Part shown: positions 38,103 to 49,919 of the stretch, one piece after another | How the letters are laid out: the number at the start of each line of letters is the position of its first letter | Numbering within the stretch: position 1 is the stretch's first letter | Assembly (NCBI RefSeq): GCF_016545825.1 | Contig: NC_052617.1 | Location: forward strand, 7,522,600-7,586,599 | Reading direction: 5' to 3' | DNA length: 64,000 nucleotides | DNA from: Eucalyptus grandis | Taxonomy: Eukaryota; Streptophyta; Magnoliopsida; Myrtales; Myrtaceae | The notes under the pieces: model-generated | Told to the model about the DNA's origin: nothing | Seen by the model: the letters and a program-made list of their open reading frames with translations, nothing else | Database searches by the model: none | Translations under genes and position numbers: made by a program

Positions 38103-38960
38103 GTCAAGTAGGATGAAATTGATAAAGGGATTCGATTACACTAATTTGATATGTTCTAGGACTTGGTTGTATTTATTGTAAATTTTAGTAATAAGTTAAC
38201 TAGTAAGGTAACAAAATGTTACAATAAATTATAACGGAGGCATAAAAGGAAAATGGAGAATCTCCAGCATATCTCTTGTTTCTAACAAGCAGCAACATTA
38301 TGACTGAATTTGGTTTCCTTATTCTGTACTTTCCAGTTTGAGAGACATGAAGAAATTCAACTGTCTGCCTTAAGCCCGTAAGTAATATATTGTGGAAATG
38401 GAGTCAAGTAGGATGAAATTGATAAAGGGATTCGATTACACTAATTTGATATGTTCTAGGACTTGGTTGTATTTATTGTAAATTTTAGTAATAAGTTAAC
38501 TAGTAAGGTAACAAAATGTTACAATAAATTATAACAGAGGCATAAAAGGAAAATGGAGAATCTCCAGCATATCTCTTGTTTCTGACAAGCAGCAACATTA
38601 TGACTGAATTTGGTTTCCTTATTCTGTACTTTCCAGTTTGAGAGACATGAAGAAATTCAACTGTTTGCCTTGAGCCCGTAAGTAATATATTGTGGAAATG
38701 GAGTCAATAGGATGAAATTGATAAAGGGATTGATTACACTAATTTGATATGTTCTAGGACTTGGTTGTATTTATTGTAAATTTTAGTAATAAGTTAACTA
38801 GTAAGGTAACAAAATGTTACAATAAATTATAACGGAGGCATAAAAGGAAAATGGAGAATCTCCAGCATATCTCTTGTTTCTAACAAGCAGCAACATTATG
38901 ACTGAATTTGGTTTCCTTATTGTACTTTCCAATTTGAGAGACATGAAGAAATTCAACTGT
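38103..38960. repeat. Three tandem copies of a 300-base unit upstream of PG1
   Basis: Units start at 38103, 38403 and 38703 with the word GTCAA(GTA)GGATGAAATTG. The first two are 300 bases apart and almost identical; the third has small deletions and stops near 38960. The unit matches sequence found once upstream of PG2 and PG3, so it is amplified PG upstream DNA. Confidence 0.9.
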
Positions 38961-38964
38961 CTGA

Positions 38965-39425
38965 AAAAATTTATTGACGTGGGCGCCAATAATGCCACGT
39001 AAGATTATTAGTGCTGATGTGGATAATTTTTTATTTTATTTTATTATTTTTTCTTTCGCTTTATTTTTTATATCAAGTTTTTTTTTGGTCGGTTTTTTTA
39101 TATCAAGTTTGGTGAGGGCTAGCGATCCTTGCTGACTAGGAGGGTTGGTTGGCAATTCTTGCCAAGCTTGGAAAAAAAAGGGAAAGAGAGAAAGGAAAAA
39201 AGAAAAGGAAATAAAAGAAACTTCATAAAAATTTTAGAAAAAAAAAATGCAAACTCTTTATGCCAGCGTCGATTGTGCCACATAAAATCATCGGCATCTA
39301 CATTAGCAATTTTTCATTTAAAATTAGAAGAATCAACTCAATTGATAAAATATACAAATTTTTAATATTCAATTGGTAAAATTAAAATATTTATAATTAA
39401 ATTGGCAAAAATGTAATAGGTTTAA
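38965..39425. mobile_element. Truncated foldback/long-TIR element
   Basis: The right arm at about 39300-39425 matches the inverted arm of the elements at 12.9 and 22.8 kb (reversed, ACCTATTACATTTTTGCCAA then TTATAAATATTTTAATTT). The middle has poly-T/AT stretches and a CTTGCTGAC-type short GC segment. The left arm is missing; homology starts abruptly at the end of the 300-base array. Confidence 0.4.
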
Positions 39426-39539
39426 GACTTTTAAACAATTTTTCCTATGTTGATTTACATCAATACTGATGCAAAGTAATTGCTATTGGGAGCACGCAAC
39501 ATAAATATGATACATTCTTCTAGGAAGATTGTCAAAAAG

Positions 39540-39900
39540 GAGCATAAGTCGAAGTGTATTAATATATCCAGTTAGATCCACGTTCACTTAAAAGTTTAAG
39601 CCAATGGGTTATGAGTTAATTAAGATATAATAATTGATTTACACCACATCAATTCTCCGATGTGAGACTTTTCCAATACAACTCACTCACACGCGCAGCC
39701 TAACAATTTTCCTCTCACGTGTGAGCTGAGTGTTAAGCTTGTGTGAGCTCAATGTTAATCTTACTCTCCCTTAATTCAAGTATCATTTTGCATTAACTTA
39801 TGGGCCCATGTTGCTACACCGTAATACTCACCTGCCCAGAAATCACAACCATTGGCTCTGATACCATTTGTTAGGAGTGCACAGTAGAAGTCCAATACAT
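39540..39900 (-). mobile_element. Retroelement fragment with a tRNA-Met-type primer-binding site
   Basis: At 39854-39868 the plus strand reads GGCTCTGATACCATT, the reverse of TGGTATCAGAGCC, the primer-binding site complementary to initiator tRNA-Met used by many plant LTR retrotransposons. A TG that could open a long terminal repeat follows directly. Sequence to the left (39540-39790) resembles non-coding interior DNA of small LTR elements. No coding domain and no second terminal repeat were identified. Confidence 0.4.
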
Positions 39901-40194
39901 TCACTTGAGGGGATTGCCAACATCTTAACAATCACATGAAAGGTTGCAACGGATGCTTGGAACAACCATATCCATCTTAACTAAACATGTAATCGAATTT
40001 CCTAATCGAAGTTGATTTTCCTCATCTTAAATTTCATTTGTTTCACAAAAAATATAACATTTTAAAAAAAAATTCTAGGAAATCATTTTTTTTTTCAGGA
40101 AAATGATAATATTTTCCAATATTTTTTTTCCTGTATGATAAGGAAAATCTAATTTAATTTTCATAAATAGTCATATACTATTCAGACCTTAGTG

Positions 40195-40640
40195 ACTTGC
40201 ACCTGGACAATTAAGAATTTGGATGCAGGCACTAGAGTTTCAAGTCCAGCCTCGATGGACCTTGACCTAGGCACCAAGGACCTAGGCATGGGCACTGATC
40301 TTGGGTCCCCATAAGCGAAGCTCAAGGAGTCAATGCCCAAGCCTGACTCCCTAGTGTCTTGACTAGTGTCCAAAGAGGCTGAGCTTGAGGAATCAGTGCC
40401 TATACCTAAATCCCTGACACTTGGACCCGAGTCCACAGAGGCCAGGCACAGGACCTTAGCGCATGTACTTGGGTCTATCAAGGTTAGGCTTGGCACCCTA
40501 ATGCCAATGCGTATGTCAATGGTGCTTGACCTCAATTATCTAGTCTCGGGTACCAAGGACCTAGTCCCCAGCATTAGAGACCCGGGCACGGACGTCAGAG
40601 ACCTAGGCCTCGACTTCAGTGGACCCGGGCTCAAGCACTA
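40195..40640. repeat. Degenerate GC-rich minisatellite-like block
   Basis: About 450 bases with many diverged repetitions of words like GACCTAGGC, CTTGG(G/A)CC and GAGGC in otherwise AT-rich DNA. Open frames exist on both strands, but their products are low-complexity and unlike any known family, so I call it repeat DNA rather than a gene. Confidence 0.45.
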
Positions 40641-42660
40641 GGAACTTGTTGATCATTCCTCCCAGCTTATAGTCAATTCGGCAATTTATATATGATCAAT
40701 GAAGGTTTTTAGCATGTGGTAAGCAATTGCGTTGAAACGTGGACTGACCTCATCCTCCTTGCAATCGCCTTTGGAAACACGCATAGAGTTTTGAGTGGAA
40801 GAATTCGTCGTTAAAACCCGGAAATTGTAATTGAATTTTAAAGTTAGAATTTTTTTCCCTTTGCATTTTTAGTTTCGCTACTAAACGAGGTAAAAACAAC
40901 CATTTTCTTCCTCGAAAGTAATTTTCAAAGAAGACATTTTCCCTTGTCATACAATGGTACAAATTCCCAAAAATAATTGCTGAACTCTTTCCTAGATTCT
41001 ATTTACAATTGAATTCTCCCTCATCATACAATGTTACAAATTCCCAAAAATAAACTCAAATAACAGTCCTCTTTCTTCATTAATTTGCTTTTTCCATTTT
41101 TGCACACACCCATAAAAAGTGCTCCTCAAGGCTAAATTCCATTCATGATCGATCAAATTTAATACACTCTGTAATAAAAGTCATTCAGCTTAGGTTCTAC
41201 CTTTGTATATTAAAGCTTCAACTTCTTTTGGATCGATGTACTTCGACCGGAGTCCAATAAATTCACTAGAAAAATGCTGATTTGGTAGATAAGCGAAATT
41301 TCTCCGAATTCATTTCAACGAAAAATTACTTGGATTTTTAGTCAAATACATAGATTGCAAAACAAAAACAAAAAAATAGTATAATTGAATACTTGAATAT
41401 AACATTGATTTTCGACATTTTAAAGAGAAAATCATTTTCCTGAATTTAAGCATAGGTTTTCTATTAATTAGGACAACACTTTCCATTGAGTCATTTTCCT
41501 AAGTGATCCAAATATATGAAAACGAGAAAAATATCTTTAGCAAAACAAATGAAGCGATATGAAGACATTATCTTCTTGTGAACGAAATCAAACTTACGGA
41601 TTAGTGAATTTCTTTGTTGCCGACATATCTGTTCTTTAGTTAGCAAATCCAATTAAATTACTTCTCGTTTGTTGATTATACCTTGTTAAGCAGCTCGAGA
41701 ATTAGCAACACGGTAAAGTGGATTTCTTTTTTCCTCAAATTTGCACTTACAGGAAGTAGTTGTTGCTCCGAGGATCATTTAGAACTCTGATTGTATCTCT
41801 AGAAGGATTTGCAATGAATCGGTGTATAAATGGAGAGAAACGTTCATATAGAAGCTCCAGAGGTCGCACACTACTGCTGATTTAAGACGATACTACTCTT
41901 GAGTTCAGCGAACACAAGTTGATCAACTTGGAGCTTCATTATACCCATAATAGTTACATCCAAGAGAAAACCATGCCAATGTTTTGAAAAAGGACGTCAA
42001 ATTAAATCAACAATGGAATTCAAGTAAAATACAAAATATAAATATCATCAAAAACTCTAAATTATGCCTAGCATTGTCATCAATACCTCAATTTCTTTTT
42101 TTGTCGCAAAGACCTCTAAACTATGTGCATTGTGACACCTATACTCCAAGCTTTGGTCACAGCGGTGCAAATTTTAGATATCGATGACACCCAAAAAAGG
42201 TATTAGTGTCAAAGTAGGCAAAAATGGAGGGTATTTTTATTACACCGGTACAACTGGGAGTTTTGATGATATAAAAAATTTGGGTATTGGTGTCCCATTG
42301 GGCCTATGTTGGAACTTTCGGGGATATTTTCCCTTCTATTATTTTCTTGAGGAATCAATCTAGAAAAATAAGTGTATTCACTTTTAAATAAATTGCGTCC
42401 TTTCCCATGAAGTCTTTTGAATCCTTCCAGGGCATATTCGTATCCACGCCTCATGTATATACGGTTACGCTTTTCTGTTGAATTCATGTATGGACTACTC
42501 TTTCGCAATGGGGGAAATCATATATTCAATTCTAGATTTTATTGTATGAACGCCAGTTTTATTGCATATTTAATAATTTTGTCAATATAATCCCAATCAA
42601 TTGGGGGAATTCTAATGTAGTTCTTTTGGCCAATTGCGATTGAAAATCGCTATTGCTTTC
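40641..42660. other. Intergenic DNA
   Basis: AT-rich with no recognisable gene. The segment 41570-41890 is paralogous to 48990-49200, upstream of PG2, showing that the second segmental duplication extends this far from PG1. Confidence 0.4.
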
Positions 42661-43010
42661 AATAAAGTTGTCCATGTTAGCATATCACATAGGACGGTTG
42701 GTGATAACTAAACGCTAAGTCAACGATTTCTAATGGCAATTAGCCAGAAGATTACATTGAAATTTGGTGTAAATGTTGAAGACTGCATGGGAAAAATTAA
42801 AAAGTTCAAAAACCGAATATGCATTTGCACAATAAAGTTGTTCATGTTAGCATATCACATAGGGCGGTGATAACTAAACGCTAAGTCAACGATTTCTAAT
42901 GGCAATTAGCCAAAAGATTACGTTGAAATTTGGTGTAAATGTTGAAGACTATATGAGAAAAATTAAAAAGTTCAAAAACCGAATATGCATTCACACAATA
43001 AATTTAGAAC
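42661..43010. repeat. Two tandem copies of a 170-base unit
   Basis: The word AATAAAGTTGT(C/T)CATGTTAG begins at 42661 and again at 42831. The two copies are nearly identical to about 43005 and end at a shared CACAATAAA word. Confidence 0.85.
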
Positions 43011-43099
43011 TGATTTGGTAATTACCCTTTTTGGAAGATTATATTAAAATTTGGTGTAGATGCTTAAGATGATTAAATTAGTTTGTGCAATATACTTGA

Positions 43100-44055
43100 C
43101 ATTTAGCCACGAATTTGCGGCGAAAAAATGAGGCCATGGATAGTAATTTCGTGGTATAAATGACCTGATTTTTGGCTACGAAATAAATATGCGTGGCCAA
43201 TTCATTCTCCTGGTCGGCATGTCTCGTATTTAATAATCACGAAGATATTGTTAGTCGCTAGAAATAACAACTATTGCCACGAAAAGCTTTATTGTGGCCA
43301 CATGTCAGCCACAGCAGATAAGATTTTTAGCTGTGAAAAATTTCGTGGCCAAAGGTTTGACCTTCTGGCCAAAAATGATATTTATTGCCAGAAAAAATAC
43401 AACGAAAATTTATTATGGAGTTTTTTTTTGGTTGAAAATTTTATTATGAGGTTTAACGATACAAATGAAGTTTGAACTTTGGTTTATGTATAATGTGCTT
43501 CTCAAATTTTATCCTAATATGCAATATAGTCTCTGAATTTTCAATTTGTTCATTATGGTCACCGACTTGTGGTGTATGTTCAATTCAGCACTGGACTATG
43601 TTCAATACAATCATTTTTATTATTTTAAGTTTAAGGATAATATTAAATATTTTCATATAGTTCAGGAATTGAAATGAATATATACAAAAATTTAGAGATC
43701 ATATTATACATTGAATAAAATTCAAGGATCATAGTAAAAAAATTAAAAGCACATTAGTTAAAACACATTGTGAGCTAAAACCCACCTCGCGGTGGACAAT
43801 ATGGTTCACGCCTCACCTCTCAACAGGCAAGGAAGAGGTTTGAAACTTCACACCCCCATTGCGCGACTCACTTGTGGCCCGTGGAAGGTGGGTCCCTACA
43901 GGTCGCCCCGGGATTATACTGCCAGCTTTCGGCTGTATAACAGTTCCCAAGTCACCGAAAAAAATAAAAAACACATTGTGAGCTTTAGCAACGAAAGTGG
44001 GTTCGTGGCTTAAGAGCTGTCCTATTGCCACGAAAAAAGCATGCTTCTTTAGCCA
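43100..44055. mobile_element. Cluster of GCCACGAA motifs, possible CACTA-like element remnant
   Basis: At least six copies of (A)GCCACGAA or its reverse TTCGTGG(C) lie at about 43108, 43149, 43275, 43342, 43998 and 44026, in both orientations. Dense short subterminal repeats of this sort are typical of plant CACTA-type elements. Terminal CACTA and a transposase are not seen, so the class is a guess. The cluster is split by the SINE-like insertion at 43777-43967. Confidence 0.35.
43777..43967 (+). mobile_element. SINE-like retroposon with a 17-base target-site duplication
   Basis: The segment is bounded by an identical direct repeat, AAAACACATTGTGAGCT, at 43760-43776 and 43968-43984. Inside, TGGTTCACGCC (near 43802) resembles a Pol III A box and GGTTTGAAACTTC (43838) a B box, at near-tRNA spacing. 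The 3' end is A-rich. Together these indicate a tRNA-derived SINE inserted by target-primed reverse transcription. It interrupts the GCCACGAA-rich element and is therefore younger. Confidence 0.65.
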
Positions 44056-44197
44056 CCGTTTGTGAAAGCAGATTGAATCCTAAAGCACCGAAAGACGTCT
44101 TTCCGCCAAACTGACCCATGCAGTCCCCCCCTTCTCTCTCCATCTGTTCTCATCGCGTTTTGTTTGGTCGTTGGAGTGGAAGTGAAAAGATGGTCTG

Positions 44198-44353
44198 ATG
44201 TTGCGAGAGCTTGCTTGTGACCTCACGAACGACCACTCGCAGTTGGTGCAGATCACGACGTTCGTGGCGGTCCTATGCCTCTGCTTGGTCATTGGCCACT
44301 TGCTCCAGGATAACAACCGATGGGTGAACGAGTCCATCACCGCCATTTTGATT
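44198..44353 (+). pseudogene. NHX exon 1 relic
   Basis: This stretch matches exon 1 of the NHX gene at 57234. It still reads in frame through LRELACDLTNDHSQLV, FVAVLCLCLVIGHLL and NRWVNESITAILI, with one extra codon and the original ATG lost. Upstream homology to the NHX leader reaches back to about 44130. Homology ends just past the exon, and the next recognisable sequence is the EngB relic. No further NHX exon is present, so it cannot encode an exchanger. Confidence 0.88.
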
Positions 44354-44596
44354 CTAGCTCTACTCTCTCCCTCCATGATTATGAACTTAATCGGTCAGAG
44401 CATGCTTGAAATCGACTCACTCTATGCCTTTTGATTCGACGCTCGACGTGGTGGTCAGTGGAGCTGGCTCCGTGAGAGAGTGATAGAGATTGCGTGGAGA
44501 TGCAGGTAGTTGTTGCCACTCATGCGGTTGCTTAACACTAAGCATCTGGTCACAAGCAAGCTAAATGTCAGATTGTTCTAACCAAGGCAGATCTGA

Positions 44597-45022
44597 GGAA
44601 TATCATGCACATACTGAGGTTTAAAAAAAATTGGCGTTTTCGTAGGTCTCAAACTAAAGGTCAGGTTGTTCTAACCAAGACAGATCTGGTGTTTCCAGTT
44701 GATGGGGTTCACTGTGCAACACAAATTGAAGACGTTACTGATGCAAAATAATAATCATCTTTTACTTTTATGCCAGATATATCCTGTGAGACCTAATGCC
44801 TTTTGATGCTTATAAATCATGCAGAGTCTGAGTTTAAACAAGTCTATCATTCAACCTGTGGTATGGAATACCATGTCACCTAGAATTAAATTAGTCAGTG
44901 ATGTCTTTCTGACTGAGAACTGATTATTTCTACTCGTTTTCATTTCGGATGTTGGTGAGCTCAAAATCTGGAGACCTATAAGAACTGCGCTTGCTAAGAT
45001 TGCTCGATTTGCCAAAGCTTAG
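44597..45022 (+). pseudogene. Relic of EngB GTPase exons 8-10
   Basis: Homologous to 33260-33701. Exon 8 ([15 protein letters not shown], retaining TKTD), exon 9 ([10 protein letters not shown]) and exon 10 (ending KIARFAKA and a stop at 45020-45022) are recognisable with their splice sites. Exon 10 has lost about ten bases in the G5 region. A short extra copy of the start of exon 8 lies at about 44555-44592. No upstream exons are present, so the first motif of the GTPase is missing and this is a 3' fragment. Confidence 0.88.
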
Positions 45023-46826
45023 TATTGACTGAAGTAACTTCTATCCTTGGCTGTAAATCACCTGCATGTGGTCAGTATTAGTCCTAGTAAAGTCCTGATG
45101 CAGGTATTTATTAAATGCTGAATCCCTTGGCATCTTAGCTACTTCTATCTGATTCCATTGATTAGCTTTTGGCCATCTGATTATATTTTGTTTTTGTCTT
45201 TTAACCAGCTCAAATGTTGTCTGTAGCAAACCAGGGAAAAAACTTGGCGTGCTGCGTGTTATTGTTTCTAGGTCAGTTTTCCCTATGTCACCGGCTTCGC
45301 CAACTGGTGTTGCTGGCTGCCGGGCCTTAAAGTCAATTAGATTTTCTTCCCTTTTTAAGGGCTAAATGAATAGTTGGGATTTGGATGAACAGTTATATCT
45401 TCACCCAGATTGGCGCTATGGTAGCAAGAGGACTTCGGCTCCTCTGCTGGAGCGCCTGACATATTACCAGATTGCCAAAGGGAGGGAGCCCCCTTATTCG
45501 CAAGCTGGGTTAGGCTTTGGCAGCCAAATCATCTCTGCCATCTGCCGAGTACTGCAGTAATCAGTACTAAGAGTGATTTCTTCGGGTTTTTCATGAAGTC
45601 CAATTCTGTTTTAATTTTCAACTGATGACAAGAAAATCTTCACCCAGGAATTTGAAGTTGTTGACTTTGTGGATTATAGAATCTTGCAGAGGCTGTAACT
45701 TTTCGTGAGCAGCAGTAAAGTAAAAGGCACGGTTCAGTTTATATAAAAAAAATCACAATAGTGAATTTCTATATTTTTTGCCCTCAATCATGTTGAAAAT
45801 GGTGATCCATTTTCTAGAAATTCCTAGAGTTACTAAACTACGATCTAGAATTCCCCAGATGAAGTTCTCAGTAGCTAAAAATTGTGGCTGGAAAATGTCC
45901 AGCAAGTAATAAGCAAATAATCTCTGAACAAGTCAAAGATATGGTGGTGGCTGCAAGATGAAACCTACGTGGACAGCACTCAACATAATCCAGAATACTC
46001 TAAGGCGGTTGTACTTAGTCAGTGGAAAGGCTTATAGAAGGCCATAGCTCATTCATGTAAATGTGTGTGGGGAGTTGAAGAATAAACCCTTAACATTGTA
46101 GTCCTCCACCAATGCCACCAATACTCCTACAATTATATTGTTAAAACTATTTTGTTCAACTAATAAAACTATCTTTTCTTGTCCCTTATCCATCCTCTAT
46201 CAACTAAACCAAATATATATTCCACAGATACACTTGCACATATCAAAACACAAACTATCATCGATACTAAAAATCATGCTTCATGCCCATTCAAATTTTC
46301 AACAAATCCAAATAGCATCTGACATGAAATAATTATCTAGTATAATGCATTTTAGCACTACTTGTCAATACCATATAAAAAGATTATGACAACGATCGTC
46401 TCTCCAGCATTTTGTTCTTGGGGGATGTACAAATTGTAAGGATCAATGTGCTCAATTGTTTCCGTTGCGTTTTCAAACTGTGCACAAGAGACAAGCGTGG
46501 ATGGTTTGCGCGAGGCTTGTCCGGTTCATAAAATTTGCTTTCCATATCAGGTACTTGTGAATATCTAAGCCCAAAGATCACGTTCTGTCCATTTCTAATA
46601 CAACCACGAGACCGGCACCTTTATATATAATGATGTGCCAGAGCAATGCACAGTGGATGTCCGTTGGGAGGTTTGGATTACAAAGAATTTGAATCTTAAA
46701 TGCTTTCATCACTTAAGTCTTATTTTACTCGTTTTTGATCCAATGGCTAATTCGGACTATTACAAGGGGATCAAAATTTCTACATTCCTACTCTTTGGCT
46801 GGTGTTATCACGTCGCGAAGAGTAGA
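45023..46826. other. Copied EngB 3' flank and PG2 downstream region
   Basis: Paralogous to 33702-35150. Relative to that copy it carries an insertion of roughly 530 bases at about 45778-46305, beginning near a TGTTGAAAATGGTGATCC word; this could be a solo LTR or another non-coding insert. No functional gene is recognised. The frame at 45366-45560 is a decayed equivalent of 34104-34315. Confidence 0.45.
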
Positions 46827-46949
46827 TTACAAGCATGAGGGAGGCTTTTGTTTGCCGTGAGAGGTACCTTGCGCATTTTTGCAATCGGATGATGCCTTTC
46901 CACCTCTTCCATCATACTCCAAGTCGATGTCTCTAAGTTCGATGCCTGT

Positions 46950-48690
46950 TCATGGAACAGCTGGGCTGCAATTAATATTAACTGCAACTAACGAACTTGT
47001 AGTGCCGCGGATGTTTCTGAACCCAACGTCACTGATCTTCACTTTTGAGGCCTTCAGGAAGGAGGGCAAGAATGAACATGGTCAGTATCTTGTGTTGTCA
47101 CGTTCCCGTAAGTATGATAAACGACAGTGTCATATAATAAAATAAATTGGAACTGTTCTATTAGCAGAGTAGCAGAGAAAATCTATGCTTTTTCCCGTCT
47201 TGAGAACATATAGCAACTTCATATTCAAACCATCTAGCAGGTATATAAATCACCAGATGAAGTTTTCCTTCCCCTTTTAAAAAGGTATAGTAAAATCATG
47301 CCCGGACGTGATAACATGTAGAGTCCGCGTGTGTATGTGCATGTGACCATGACCGTGATTTTCATGTAAATACTTCCATGAATCTTTTCCTTCTATTCTC
47401 CTCTTTGTCGATTGCACCAAGTTGATCTTCTAGTAGGTGCGAAATGCGGTGCATGTTGCCAAAGAGAACGGATACCTGGTTTCGACATTTTTTTGATGGG
47501 CAGTACTGCTGATCAATGATTATAGGATTGCCAGCATTTTTGACGATGATGTCTTGAAAGGTGATGTCTTGAACAACGCCTTGGTATGAGGGAGCCCGCG
47601 TTTTGATCCTCATGCCATTCTGTGTGTCCGTGAAGGTGCAGTTCCTAACAAAAACCGTAGTTACAGGCGGTTCATTTGGCGTACCCCCGAGGCTCCCGAC
47701 ACTGATTCCATGCCCGGGCCCGCAAGCAATGCCCGTCACTTTTATGTTTTTGCTGCCAGGCCCAAGAGATATGCAGTCATCTCCGGTAGATATGACCGAG
47801 TCCCTGACGAAAACGTTGCTGGAGCGAGCCATGTGGATTCCATCGGTATTCGGACTGTCCTCAGGAGCTGTAATTGTGACATGATCAAAGGTGATGTCTT
47901 TGCAGGAGAAAAGATTGAAGTGGAAGTTCTTGCTGTTGAGAGATGTCACATGGCGAATCCATGCTTTCGTCACGAAATCAAGCCTCATTGTCTGGTGAAA
48001 ATAGACGCACAGTGGAAGAAAATCACACAAAACGTTAGTGATTTTAACTTGGCTTTTACATCTATGAAATGGGTTTCCTCAACTTAAGAAAGCTGTAAAA
48101 AATAAGGGAAGGAAAAGAAAGAAAAGAAACATACCACTGAGAGAGACTTGCAATTGGGGTTTTTGCGGCAGTCATTATACGGCCAAGAAGCAGCTCCTTG
48201 GCCATCAAGCACTCCTCCGGTAATCCTCAGCCTATCAATGAACCTGAATGTAATCCAATGGTCGATACCGAGTTGAGGGCTATTAGAAGCTCTCAGAGCC
48301 CCTTTGATCTGAAATTCTATCGGGCCATTGCAGGGACCCACGAGCCGCACTGGACCCAACAGGTAAGTTCCGCTTGGGATTAAGATGATACTGGTCCCTT
48401 GCGAGTGACAAGCTCTATTCCATGCATTGGATAAAGCCTACAAAAATCATATGCTTATATCTTGCATTATGAGGCCATGCTAAGAACCATGCAGTGACTA
48501 TGAAATGTAAATGGTGTTAAATTGTTGAAAAAAAAGAATGGTGTTAAATTACTTTGCTGTTGTCAGTCTTCCCATCACCGACTGCTCCAAATTTTTTGAT
48601 ATTGAAGACACCTGCTTGTGCTTGATTGCTAGTGAGTGCCAACTTAAGTATTAACAAGCTCACGGTTGGAAAAGTAAATCTCCACTCCAT
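46950..48690 (-). CDS. Polygalacturonase PG2 (GH28, exo-type), premature stop in the last exon
   Basis: Secreted pectin-degrading enzyme, paralogue of PG1 and PG3. Exons on the minus strand: 48553-48690, 48135-48437, 47476-47991 and 47051 down to 46950. A signal-like N-terminus (MEWRFTFPTVSLLILKLALT) precedes FNIKKFGAVGDGKTD. Catalytic motifs SPNTDGIH, STGDDCIS, CGPGHGISVGS and RIKT are intact. In exon 4 the conserved cysteine codon after NCSPAVP is TGA (46950-46952), where PG1 and PG3 have TGC. The ancestral frame would otherwise continue through TGIELRDIDLEYDG to a TAA at 46827-46829. The protein therefore ends about 40 residues early and loses a likely disulfide. The start was chosen by match to PG3 (MEWR). 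Confidence 0.85.
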
Positions 48691-49919
48691 TTCTTCCTGC
48701 TTGTCACTTCTGAACTGTGTGTTCGTTGTGACTCTGAGAGAAGAAATGTCCTGATATTTATACAAGTGTTTTTTGTGTCGAAAATGGCAGCAACATTACT
48801 GTGCTTCTGTTTCTTCTTCCTTTGCACTTTCCAGTTGGAGGAACATAGTAATCCGATCGTCTGCCTCGAGTGGCCTGTATAATTAATATATTGTGAAAAT
48901 GGATTATCTGAAGTTATTGAGTTGATTCCTGTTTCCTTGTGCGAAACAACCATATTTGTCTCAACGAATCTGGCATCCTTAAGCTTTCCCATTACTGAAT
49001 TTCTTTCTTTCTGACGTATCTCCTATTTAGTTACCAAAGCAATCTAATTACAAGGAGTAATGGATTATCTGAAGGTCATCTAGGAATCTGATTGTGTCCT
49101 TAAATGGATCTGTAATCAATGGATGTGTTCAATGGACATAAACAGTCATATGGAAGCTCGAGAAGTCGTGTACTCCTGCTGGTTTATGACAGTAATTTTA
49201 ATGAAAAATTCGTCTAGTGCTAATGAGCCATTAGGTGAGCACAATTCCCTCACACTTAGGACCGTCAAACAGGTGGCCAGTTTGGATTTAGGTTGGATCG
49301 AAAATGGTTTAACCCAAATTGATCAATTTAACTCATTTTGACTCATTTATATACAATACAGATTCAGTGACTTGTGTCTAATATGACCCATTTACTAAAA
49401 TAATTTCATATTACATACAACCTATAAGAATCTATATCCACCTATTAACTCACTTTAAACTTTTATGTGTATATGGGCAGCAGAACAGCGCAAGTGCTAA
49501 AACTTGGCATGGGGATACTTAAGCGCTAAAAAAGTTATGAAATGCACATTTAAGTGTTATTTAAAAAAAAATAAAATTGGGACACCTGGGTATCAAGTCC
49601 AGCAATCCTAACTAGAAATCATATGTGATAATTCTTTATTAATATAGCTTGCTTATGTGGCTTGCCAGAGAGCTCGAGAAGTCGTGTACTTGACAGCTAA
49701 ATCATCTTCGCCATCTGCGAGTACCGCAGGAATTAGTGCCAGGAGTGATATCTTTTGGTTTTTCGTGAAGTGCATTTCGATTTTAGTTTTCAACCAATGA
49801 CAAGAAAATCTTCGCAAGGAATTCAACGTTGTTAACCTTTGTGTTTTATAGAAACTTGCAGAGGCTAGCGGTAGTGAAGTGAAAGGCACGATTCAATTTA
49901 TATCAAATTCGTAATGCAA

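Noticed and set aside
40182..40641. Overlapping open frames on both strands
   Set aside because: Repetitive low-complexity products with no known family; better described as degenerate repeat DNA.
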